From NCBI GenBank assembly GCA_041736705.1, contig JBGSTC010000006.1, forward strand, positions 1-64,000: a DNA stretch of 64,000 nucleotides, given 5' to 3'. The notes below the pieces were generated by a model. The model did not search any database. It was given only the letters and a program-made list of their open reading frames with translations, and had not been told where the DNA came from. This document shows positions 35,073 to 42,366 of the stretch, one piece after another (the stretch's first letter is position 1; the number at the start of each line of letters is the position of its first letter). Origin of the DNA: GWE2-51-13 sp041736705. GTDB lineage: Bacteria; Bacillota_I; Bacilli_A; Erysipelotrichales; Erysipelotrichaceae. The translations under genes and the position numbers were made by a program.

Positions 35073-36042
35073 ACTTGAACGACCGAAAATCAACACAAGC
35101 AAACTGAAACGCAAACTGTTGGGGTATAACATCTCCGATGGCTTGATCTACCGCATCGCCGTCTACATCCTGCTTGTGGCGATCGCCTATGTCTTCCTCT
35201 ATCCTCTGCTTCGCATGATTTCGATGACCTTCATGTCCTCGGCCGACATCATCAACCCTGAGATCGACTGGGTCCCGCAGAACTGGTCCATCACCAACTT
35301 GCGAGTCGCCTGGAGCGTCCTCAGTATGCCTACTACGATCCTGAATTCGCTCTGGTATTCCGGTACGCTCGCCTTAGCGCAGACCTTCATCTCCGCGATG
35401 ACCGGTTTCGCCTTCGCCCGCTATCAATTCAAATTCAAGAACTTCTGGTTCGCCATGGTCCTGATGTCCTTCATCATCCCGGTCCCCGTCGTCTTGATTC
35501 CGCGCTGGATGATGTTCATCACGGCGCAAAACGTGACCGGCATCAAAATGATCGGGACGGTGTTCCCGCAACTCTTGATGGCGATCGCAGGGCAGGGGGT
35601 CTATTCCGCCATCCTGATCCTGATCTTCTTCAACTTCTTCAAAATGATCCCGGTCGTCTTGGATGAAGCCGCGAAAATCGACGGAGCTTCCTCATGGCAG
35701 GTGTTCTATCACATCATATTGAAGATGTCGGTCCCCACGATCGCGACCGTCTTCCTGTTTTCCTTTGTCTGGAATTATAACGAAAGCTACATCACGGCGA
35801 CCTTCCTGCGGTCCGCGCTGAAACTCATGCCGTTACAATTGGGCTTGTTCGACTCGATCTTCGAAAAGATGTCGGCCAACGTCCCCGGCGCTTCCGGCGC
35901 CCCGGGCGGCCAGTTCAGGATCAACGAATCCTTCAAGATGGCGGCGACTTTGATCACGATGGCGCCGATGATGATCATGTATCTGTTTGTGCAGAAGCAG
36001 TTTGTGGAAGGCATCGAAAAGACCGGGATCACCGGCGAATAA
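35062..36042 (+). CDS. Carbohydrate ABC transporter permease (second pair, MalG-like)
   Basis: A 326-residue permease with six membrane segments and the EAA loop DEAAKIDGASSWQVFYHIILKM (about residues 215-236). Start ATG at 35062 lies inside the preceding gene and is served by GGAAAGGAGGCGAG; the frame stays open further upstream but without a start signal. A Gly/Pro-rich loop (PGASGAPGGQF) precedes the last helix. Together with the 34074 gene it forms a second CUT1 channel, which suggests two related oligosaccharides or sizes are imported by the locus. Confidence 0.88.
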   Translation: MKRKLERPKINTSKLKRKLLGYNISDGLIYRIAVYILLVAIAYVFLYPLLRMISMTFMSSADIINPEIDWVPQNWSITNLRVAWSVLSMPTTILNSLWYSGTLALAQTFISAMTGFAFARYQFKFKNFWFAMVLMSFIIPVPVVLIPRWMMFITAQNVTGIKMIGTVFPQLLMAIAGQGVYSAILILIFFNFFKMIPVVLDEAAKIDGASSWQVFYHIILKMSVPTIATVFLFSFVWNYNESYITATFLRSALKLMPLQLGLFDSIFEKMSANVPGASGAPGGQFRINESFKMAATLITMAPMMIMYLFVQKQFVEGIEKTGITGE

Positions 36043-36052
36043 AGGGGGAGAC

Positions 36053-37063
36053 ATGGACAAAATACGAGCCGTCAATCTAGGCGGTTGGTTTGTGCTGGAG
36101 AGATGGATGTCCGAATCGTTGTTTGAAGGGGTGCAAGGCAAAGACGAGACCTCGTTCTGTCTTCAAAAACCCGATGCGTATCATCATTTAAAGAAACACT
36201 GGGAAACCTTCATCACGGAAGAGGATTTCATCTGGTTGGCCGCGCGGAAAATCAATCTGGTACGCTTGCCGATCCCCTGGTGGTTGCTCGGGGAGATTGA
36301 ACCGTATTTCTCCTGTCTGCCATGGCTGGATCAAGCCATGGATTGGGCACATAAACACAAGATCCCCGTCCTGTTGGACCTGCATACCGCCCCGGGATGT
36401 CAGAACGGCTTCGACAACGGCGGCTTGGAAGGGGTATGCACCTGGCATCATGATCCCAAGAACATCGCGATGACAATCGATGTCCTCAAACGCATCGCAG
36501 AACGCTATGCTTCACACGACGCGCTCTGGGGCGTCGAGGTGCTTAACGAACCAAGGTGGGATATCGACCTCGGATTGCTTCAATCGTTCTATCTGGACGC
36601 TTATCGCGCATTGCGCGACGTTTTGGATGAGAAACACACGGTCGTCTTCCATGACGGGTTCAGAAACGATGCCTGGGTCGACTTCTTCACCGCGAATCCT
36701 TTAAAGAACGTCGTCCTCGACGTTCATCTTTATCAGAATTTCGATTCCAAATTCCACGAAGCCGGCATCGTCGGCAACCTCGCTTTCCCGCTTGAAACCC
36801 AAGTCGGCGTGATCGAGCGCATCTCGAAATCGGTCCGCTGCATCGTCGGGGAATGGTCGCTGGGTCTGCATCCGAAGAACTTCGACGGATTGGACGAATT
36901 CCAGAAACTCGTCGCCTACCGTGCCTTCGCCGCCAACCAATTGATGGCCTGGGAAAAAGGGATGGGTTGGGTCTTTTGGAACTATAAGATCGAAAGCGGA
37001 CGATTCGGATGGAATTTCAGAAAACTAACGGAAGCGGGGGTACTGCCAAATGACTATGCGTAA
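36053..37063 (+). CDS. GH5 family exo-beta-1,3-glucanase-like enzyme
   Basis: A 336-residue glycoside hydrolase family 5 protein. The N-terminal VNLGGWFVLERWM motif is the hallmark of the exo-1,3-beta-glucanase group (as in yeast Exg1). The acid/base Glu166 lies in VEVLNEPRWD and the nucleophile Glu267 in IVGEWSLG; the conserved His segments LDLHTAPGCQNG and VVLDVHLYQ are intact. No signal peptide, so it should act in the cytoplasm on imported glucan fragments. ATG follows AAAGGGGGAGAC; upstream in-frame starts overlap the permease gene. It overlaps the GH3 lipoprotein gene by 14 bases. Confidence 0.85.
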   Translation: MDKIRAVNLGGWFVLERWMSESLFEGVQGKDETSFCLQKPDAYHHLKKHWETFITEEDFIWLAARKINLVRLPIPWWLLGEIEPYFSCLPWLDQAMDWAHKHKIPVLLDLHTAPGCQNGFDNGGLEGVCTWHHDPKNIAMTIDVLKRIAERYASHDALWGVEVLNEPRWDIDLGLLQSFYLDAYRALRDVLDEKHTVVFHDGFRNDAWVDFFTANPLKNVVLDVHLYQNFDSKFHEAGIVGNLAFPLETQVGVIERISKSVRCIVGEWSLGLHPKNFDGLDEFQKLVAYRAFAANQLMAWEKGMGWVFWNYKIESGRFGWNFRKLTEAGVLPNDYA

Positions 37064-38819
37064 ACTGATCGTCTATATGATGGTATTGGGATTATTGTTG
37101 GGCGGATGTGCCAAACCCGATCCGAAACCCGACGACACCGAGCCGACGATCGAAGAGAAAGTCGCCCAGATGATCCAGGCGGAGCGATACTCGCTCTCCA
37201 AGAGCGATCAGGAAACCTATCAATTGGGTTCGGTGCTAAGCGGCGGAGGATCCGTACCTTCATCCAATACGCCGCAGGGCTGGATCGATCTGATCGCTTC
37301 GTATCAAGAAGTCTCGGACATCCCCGTGATCTATGGGGTCGACGCCGTCCATGGGCACAACAACGCCAACGGGGCGACGATTTTCCCCCATAACATCGCT
37401 CTCGGGGCGACCAACGATCCCGAATTAGTCAAGAAGATCGGCATCGCCGTCGGCAAGGAACTCCTGGCCACCGGCGTCCATTGGAATTTCGCCCCCTGTC
37501 TGGCGGTCGTACAGGACATCCGTTGGGGACGCACTTATGAAAGCTATTCCGAGAATCCGCAGTTGGTTTCCGACCTGGGGACGGCGTTCATCCAAGGGAT
37601 TCAATCCACAGGGATCGCGGCGACCGCGAAACATTATCTTGCGGACGGCGGAACGATATTCGGTACGTCCGGCGGATCCTACAAGATCGACCAAGGGGAT
37701 GCGCAACTGGATGAGGAGACCTTACGGGCCATCCACCTCTATCCTTACCTGAGCGCGATCGCGCAAGGTAACGTTTTGAGCGTCATGATTTCCTTCAGCA
37801 GCATCAACGGGCTGAAAATGCACGCCAACGACTATTGGATCAACGATGTCCTCAAAGATGAACTGAACTTCAAGGGCTTGGTGGTCAGCGATTGGGAAGC
37901 CATCCATCAACTCGAAGGGTCGCTGTATATGCAATTGGTGTCGGCCGTCAACGCCGGCGTCGACTTGTTGATGGAGCCCAACAACTGGAAGAATGTCTAC
38001 ACCACGATGTTGCGTGCCGTGAAGAACGGCGACATCGCCGAAGAACGCATCGACGATGCGTTCTCCCGCATCCAATACGTCAAGGAACAACTCGGGTTGA
38101 TCGATGCGAGTTTCCCGCAAGGGAAGGCATCCGACTTCAACGCCGAAGAACATCGTGCGTTGGCCAGGGAAGCCGTATCGAAATCCTTGGTCCTGCTCAA
38201 GAACAACAACGTCCTTCCGCTTTCCAAATCCTCCAACATCCTTCTGATCGGGCCTGGCGCGGACAACGCGGGCTTGGGAACGGGTGGATGGACGGTGAGC
38301 TGGCAGGGTGAAATGAACGATGCGAAACTACCTCAAGCCACGACCTTGAAAGAAGCCTTCGAGTCGGTCGCAAATGAAAACGGCGCGACCATCTTCAGTG
38401 ATGTCGCGCAGGTCGACCAAGCGGATGTCGTCGTAGTCGTACTCAGTGAAACCCCTTATGCGGAAGGGGTCGGCGATGCATCCGACCTTGGCTTGACCGG
38501 CAACACGATGCATCCTGACAATATGGCGGCGATCGAGTTCGCACGCACATCCAAGAAACCCGTCGTCGTGCTGCTCAATTCCGGGCGACCGCGGGTGGTG
38601 GGCGACGAGATCGACGATTGGGACGCCTTGGTCATGACATGGCTCTATGGCAGCGAAGCGCAGGGGATCACGGATGTCCTGTACGGGGATCTGGATTTCA
38701 CCGGGAAACTGCCGGTCACTTGGCCCAAGACCAGCGATACGTCCGACACCAGTTCGATGGCGGGCGACCGCGATACGGACAACGTCCTCTTCGATTTCGG
38801 ATACGGATTACACTACTGA
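37050..38819 (+). CDS. GH3 beta-glucosidase lipoprotein
   Basis: A 589-residue glycoside hydrolase family 3 enzyme attached to the outer face of the membrane (signal peptide ending LLGG-Cys20). The barrel has KVAQMIQAE, YGVDAVHGHNNANG, KHYLADGGT and nucleophile Asp281 in LVVSDWEAI; the second domain has SLVLLKNNNVLPLSK, VVVVLSETPYAEGVGD and GRPRVV. This matches the ExoI/BglX-like exo-1,3/1,4-glucanase group (two-domain, without FnIII). It is the only secreted hydrolase of the locus besides the uncertain DUF5696 protein. ATG at 37056 is an alternative start. Ends before a strong bidirectional terminator. Confidence 0.92.
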   Translation: MTMRKLIVYMMVLGLLLGGCAKPDPKPDDTEPTIEEKVAQMIQAERYSLSKSDQETYQLGSVLSGGGSVPSSNTPQGWIDLIASYQEVSDIPVIYGVDAVHGHNNANGATIFPHNIALGATNDPELVKKIGIAVGKELLATGVHWNFAPCLAVVQDIRWGRTYESYSENPQLVSDLGTAFIQGIQSTGIAATAKHYLADGGTIFGTSGGSYKIDQGDAQLDEETLRAIHLYPYLSAIAQGNVLSVMISFSSINGLKMHANDYWINDVLKDELNFKGLVVSDWEAIHQLEGSLYMQLVSAVNAGVDLLMEPNNWKNVYTTMLRAVKNGDIAEERIDDAFSRIQYVKEQLGLIDASFPQGKASDFNAEEHRALAREAVSKSLVLLKNNNVLPLSKSSNILLIGPGADNAGLGTGGWTVSWQGEMNDAKLPQATTLKEAFESVANENGATIFSDVAQVDQADVVVVVLSETPYAEGVGDASDLGLTGNTMHPDNMAAIEFARTSKKPVVVLLNSGRPRVVGDEIDDWDALVMTWLYGSEAQGITDVLYGDLDFTGKLPVTWPKTSDTSDTSSMAGDRDTDNVLFDFGYGLHY

Positions 38820-38825
38820 ACGAAA

Positions 38826-38859
38826 AAGAGTTCGATGCCTTGCGGTATCGAACTCTTTT
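38826..38859. terminator. Bidirectional terminator
   Basis: AAGAGTTCGAT/ATCGAACTCTT plus inner GCC/GGT, TTGC loop, with T on the plus side and five A before the stem. It separates the glucan operon from the convergent purA. Confidence 0.9.
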
Positions 38860-38869
38860 GTATGTAACC

Positions 38870-40144
38870 TTATTTACGCGTCATGATTTGTTCGCGTTTG
38901 GGTCCGTTGGAGACCAGGGCGATCTTTACGCCGACCAATTCTTCCAAACGGTCGACGTATTTTTTACAGTTCTCGGGAAGTTCTTCGTAGTTGCGGATGT
39001 GCGAGATGTCGCAGTTCCATCCGTCGACGTATTCCAGAATCGGCACCGAGTGTTCCAGGCGGGTGATGTTGGGGAAATGTTCACGGCGTTTCCCGTCGGT
39101 TTCATACGCGACGCAGACCGGGATCTTGTCCAGATATCCCAGGACGTCCAGGTTCGTCAAGACAAGGTGGGTCGCACCCTGGACTTGGCAGCCGTAGCGG
39201 GTCGCCACGGCATCGAACCAGCCCATGCGGCGTGGACGACCGGTGGTCGCGCCGTATTCCCCGGCGTCGCCACCGCGAATTCTGAGTTGATGGGCGGTGT
39301 CGTCGAAGATTTCGCTGACGAAGGGTCCGGCGCCGACACAAGAGGAATAGGCTTTGGTGACCGCCCAGGTTTCATCGATGTGGCGGGGTAGACCGGCACC
39401 GATGGGTCCGTAGAGGGCCAAGGTGCTCGAAGAGGTCGAGTAAGGGTAGATCCCGAAATCCGGGTCGCGCAATGCGCCGAGTTGCCCTTCAAGCAGGATG
39501 CGTTTATTGTCGTCGAAGGCTTCCTGGAAGTATTTGAAGGTATCCGTCACATAAGGCGCGATGACGCTGCGGTAATGAATCAGTTCGGCCAGGATGTCTT
39601 CCTTGACGAGGGGTTGGTGGTTGTACAAATGGACCAACAAGGTGTTCTTTTGGGCAAGTACCCGGTCGAGCTTGTCGCTGAGCCATTGTTCGTCGAAGAG
39701 TTCGGAGATTTGAAAGCCGATCTTCGCGTATTTGTCGGAATAGAAGGGGGCGATGCCGGATTTCGTGGATCCGAACTGCGCCTTACCCAGGCGCTCTTCT
39801 TCCAGTTTATCGAAGAGGATATGGTAGGACATGACGATCTGCGCCCGGTCGCTGACCAAGATTTTGGGCATCGGCACGCCTTTCTCGACGATGGCGTTGA
39901 GTTCCTTCATCAGGGCGTCGATGTTCAATGCGACCCCGTTGCCGATGATGTTGACGGTGTGACCGTAGAATACGCCGGAAGGCAGCATATGCAATGCGAA
40001 CTTCCCGTATTCGTTGATGATGGTGTGACCGGCATTGTTGCCGCCTTGGAAACGTACGACGATGTCAGATTCGGCTGCGAAGACATCGGTTAACTTACCC
40101 TTGCCTTCATCGCCCCAGTTGGCGCCTACGACCGCTCTTATCAT
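38870..40144 (-). CDS. purA: Adenylosuccinate synthetase
   Basis: A 424-residue enzyme, full family length. The P-loop GANWGDEGKGK (residues 7-17), the NAGHT segment with catalytic His, and the GGDAGEYGATTGRPRRMGWFD block are intact. It joins IMP and aspartate with GTP to form adenylosuccinate, the first step of AMP synthesis. RBS AAGGAGGATCCACC precedes ATG. The transcript probably starts at about 40212, with a hairpin and a U-rich tract in its leader (see 40171-40208), so its expression may be attenuated. It is convergent with the glucan operon. Confidence 0.95.
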   Translation of the reverse strand: MIRAVVGANWGDEGKGKLTDVFAAESDIVVRFQGGNNAGHTIINEYGKFALHMLPSGVFYGHTVNIIGNGVALNIDALMKELNAIVEKGVPMPKILVSDRAQIVMSYHILFDKLEEERLGKAQFGSTKSGIAPFYSDKYAKIGFQISELFDEQWLSDKLDRVLAQKNTLLVHLYNHQPLVKEDILAELIHYRSVIAPYVTDTFKYFQEAFDDNKRILLEGQLGALRDPDFGIYPYSTSSSTLALYGPIGAGLPRHIDETWAVTKAYSSCVGAGPFVSEIFDDTAHQLRIRGGDAGEYGATTGRPRRMGWFDAVATRYGCQVQGATHLVLTNLDVLGYLDKIPVCVAYETDGKRREHFPNITRLEHSVPILEYVDGWNCDISHIRNYEELPENCKKYVDRLEELVGVKIALVSNGPKREQIMTRK

Positions 40145-40170
40145 GGTGGATCCTCCTTAAGGTACTGTGT

Positions 40171-40208
40171 AAAAAAGAAAGACAGGACATACGATGGGTG
40201 TGTCCTGT
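40171..40208 (-). terminator. Hairpin plus U-rich tract in the purA leader / after the FAD gene
   Basis: Read on the minus strand: ACAGGACA (40208-40201) and TGTCCTGT (40189-40182), a perfect eight-base inverted repeat with an eleven-base loop, followed by a CTTTCTTTTTT tract. GTGTAA just before and TTACAC after the tract can also pair. It can serve as terminator of the FAD-protein gene and, since a promoter lies upstream of it, as an attenuator of purA. Confidence 0.7.
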
Positions 40209-40218
40209 TACACTTCTA

Positions 40219-40247
40219 AAGATAACAATATCGAAGTGCGATGTCAA
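40219..40247 (-). promoter_or_regulatory. Promoter of purA
   Basis: On the minus strand TTGACA (40247-40242), 17-base spacer, TATCTT (40224-40219). The predicted start at about 40212 places the hairpin at the very 5' end of the purA mRNA. Confidence 0.7.
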
Positions 40248-40250
40248 AGG

Positions 40251-41639
40251 TTATTTCGTGAAATCGTACTTCTTCAGAAGCAGATCCGCGGCATAGAGCC
40301 CGTTGGCGGCCGCTTGGGAGAGGGAACGCGTGAATCCCGCGCCATCCCCGATCGCATAGCATCCCGGGTACTTGGTCAATTCGAAATCGACGCATTCGGG
40401 ACGGGCGGAGTAGTATTTGCACTCCACGCCGTACAGTAGGGTGTCGTGGTTGGCGGTCCCCGGTGCGATTTCATCCAAGGCGTACAGGGTCTCGATGATG
40501 TTGTCGAGCTGACGCTTGGGCATGCAGAGGGAGAGATCCCCCGGGACGGCCTTCAAGGTCGGGACGACGGTGGAAGAGGACAACCGTTTTTCATCCGTAC
40601 GGCGCCCGACGATCAAATCGCCGAAACGCTGGACCAGCACGCTGCCTCCGCTGATCAAATTGCCCAGCCGCGCCACATGGCGGGCATAATCGATGGGTTC
40701 GTTGAAAGGCGTGGTGAACTTGATGGTCGACAAGAGCGCGAAGTTACTGTTGGGCGACTTCTTCGCTTCGTCCTTATAGGCATGTCCGTTGACCGTCAGG
40801 ATGTCGTTGGTGTTCTCCATGACGACCTGCCCGCGTTCGTTGAAGCAGAACATGCGGGTGACATCGCCGTATTTCTTGGAACGGAACCAGATCTTGGGTT
40901 CATAGATGACGCTGGAGAAATGTTTCCAGACTTCATAGGGGAGTTCGACACGAACACCGATGTCCACCTGGTTGTTTGAAAGTTTGATCCCGTGATGTTG
41001 GCACCACTTCGAGAAGAAATTGCTTCCCGCGCGGCCGACCGCGAAAATGACGACGTCGGCTTCGAGTTTGACTTCTTCCTTATTGTGGACGTACGTGACG
41101 ATCTTCTGTTCGCCGTCCACATCCGTCACGGTGCACCGGGTCCGGATGTCGACTTTGTCCCGTAAGGAATCCACCATGTTTTTCATCGTGGAGAAGTTCG
41201 CATCGGTTCCAAGATGTTTCAGTTGGGCTTGCTGCATATGGAGATCGTGCTGAAGGCACAAGGTTTTCAATTCATTGCTTGGGTTGAAGCGTTCCGTCGT
41301 CGCCCCGTTTTCAACCAGGATCGCGTCGGCTTGCTCGATATACTTCATGACGTCGGGTTTTTCCATGAAATCCGTCAACCATCCCCCGTATTCGGTGGAG
41401 ATGACGTATTTCCCGTCGGAATAGGCGCCGGCACCGGCCAATCCTTCCATGATCCCGCAGGAATTGCAGCGGATGCAGGTGGGGACCTTGCCGGTCACGA
41501 TGGGACAGGTGCGGGTATTGATATCGAAGCCTTTTTCCAAGAGAACGACTTTCAATTCAGGACGGGTTTGAATGAGACGCGTGGCGGCCATCAAACCGCT
41601 GATTCCACCGCCGATGATGACGACATTTGCTTTTTCCAT
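40251..41639 (-). CDS. FAD-dependent dehydrogenase-like protein (COG2509)
   Basis: A 462-residue flavoprotein. The N-terminal Rossmann motif VVIIGGGISGLMAATRL (residues 5-21) binds FAD; a cysteine-rich segment CPIVTGKVPTCIRCNSCGIMEG (45-66) and a C-terminal GDGAGFTRSLSQAAANGLYAA FAD-binding block follow. It resembles uncharacterised FAD-dependent dehydrogenases of COG2509. The CxxCxxC segment could bind a metal or Fe-S cluster, but that is inference. RBS is AAAGGAGGATTTCC. Divergent from the OsmC gene; purA follows downstream with its own promoter. Confidence 0.8.
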   Translation of the reverse strand: MEKANVVIIGGGISGLMAATRLIQTRPELKVVLLEKGFDINTRTCPIVTGKVPTCIRCNSCGIMEGLAGAGAYSDGKYVISTEYGGWLTDFMEKPDVMKYIEQADAILVENGATTERFNPSNELKTLCLQHDLHMQQAQLKHLGTDANFSTMKNMVDSLRDKVDIRTRCTVTDVDGEQKIVTYVHNKEEVKLEADVVIFAVGRAGSNFFSKWCQHHGIKLSNNQVDIGVRVELPYEVWKHFSSVIYEPKIWFRSKKYGDVTRMFCFNERGQVVMENTNDILTVNGHAYKDEAKKSPNSNFALLSTIKFTTPFNEPIDYARHVARLGNLISGGSVLVQRFGDLIVGRRTDEKRLSSSTVVPTLKAVPGDLSLCMPKRQLDNIIETLYALDEIAPGTANHDTLLYGVECKYYSARPECVDFELTKYPGCYAIGDGAGFTRSLSQAAANGLYAADLLLKKYDFTK

Positions 41640-41722
41640 GGAAATCCTCCTTTAGACCGCAAGGATTATACCAACTCCATCGGTAAAATTCAAGAAAATC
41701 CCGGTTTTGCTTTTCAGTTAAG

Positions 41723-41751
41723 TTGACATCGCTTGATGCCTATGGAATAAT
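41723..41751 (+). promoter_or_regulatory. Promoter of the OsmC-like gene
   Basis: TTGACA (41723-41728), 17-base spacer, AATAAT (41746-41751). Confidence 0.65.
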
Positions 41752-41811
41752 CAACTCGTTCGATGATTTGAAGTTCAATTCATCGGTCATCGTGAAACGG
41801 AGGAAAACCCA

Positions 41812-42219
41812 ATGGCATCCCATGTATCCGCCCGTCTGCATTTCGCACAGGGCTTTGACGGAACGTTGATCTTACGTGAGGGCGAAGTCGCGATCGGCGT
41901 ACAAGCCGATCAAGCCAGACCTTACGACCTATTGCAAGCCGCGCTTGTCGCGTGCCTCCATTCCACCTTCCTAGAGATCCTTGAAAAGAAACGGATCGTA
42001 TTGCCTTTCGCCGACTATGCGGTCGAAGGAACCAAGCGTACCGAGATCCCGACCATGCTTGAAGAAGTGATCGTCAGAGTATCGCTCCCCAATGGTCTAA
42101 ACAATGAAGCCCTTGAGAAATCCATGCTTCTGGCCACGAAATATTGTTCAGTCTATAATACTTTGGCCTCCGTCGCCAAAATGTCGTGCATCGTTGAGTT
42201 TGTCGAAGCGGGCGAATAG
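41812..42219 (+). CDS. OsmC family protein
   Basis: A 135-residue protein with the OsmC/Ohr fold. The two conserved cysteines are present (ACLHSTF near residue 50 and KYCSVYN near residue 107), with the usual P-x-x-LL-AAL-C helix (RPYDLLQAALVACLHS). OsmC and Ohr proteins reduce organic hydroperoxides through these thiols. It is somewhat divergent from Ohr proper, so the subfamily is open. RBS is CGGAGGAAAACCCA. A small hairpin overlaps its stop codon. It stands alone between divergent FAD-protein gene and the ktr operon. Confidence 0.82.
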   Translation: MASHVSARLHFAQGFDGTLILREGEVAIGVQADQARPYDLLQAALVACLHSTFLEILEKKRIVLPFADYAVEGTKRTEIPTMLEEVIVRVSLPNGLNNEALEKSMLLATKYCSVYNTLASVAKMSCIVEFVEAGE

Positions 42220-42227
42220 CCCGTTTT
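42209..42227 (+). terminator. Possible terminator overlapping the osmC stop
   Basis: CGGGC/GCCCG with GAATA loop followed by four T; the stop codon TAG lies in the loop. Confidence 0.6.
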
Positions 42228-42262
42228 CGTTTGCATGCCCCCCTAAAAAGGAATAAAATGGG

Positions 42263-42295
42263 ATTGACAAGCAAAACTCGCTTTAAGTTGTCAAT
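42263..42295. repeat. Inverted repeat upstream of ktrB
   Basis: ATTGACAA (42263-42270) and TTGTCAAT (42288-42295), perfect eight-base arms 17 bases apart, upstream of the ktr promoter. Could be an operator. Confidence 0.5.
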
Positions 42296-42310
42296 TTATG
42301 TTGATTCCAC

Positions 42311-42338
42311 TTGAATTTCCAAATTTTCGGAGTATATT
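42311..42338 (+). promoter_or_regulatory. Promoter of ktrB-ktrA
   Basis: TTGAAT (42311-42316), 16-base spacer, TATATT (42333-42338). Confidence 0.65.
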
Positions 42339-42366
42339 AGATTAAGTGCTTGACATGGGAGGTCCT

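Noticed and set aside
38618..39391. Plus-strand frame running from the GH3 gene over the terminator into purA
   Set aside because: Crosses a strong bidirectional terminator and is antisense to conserved purA.
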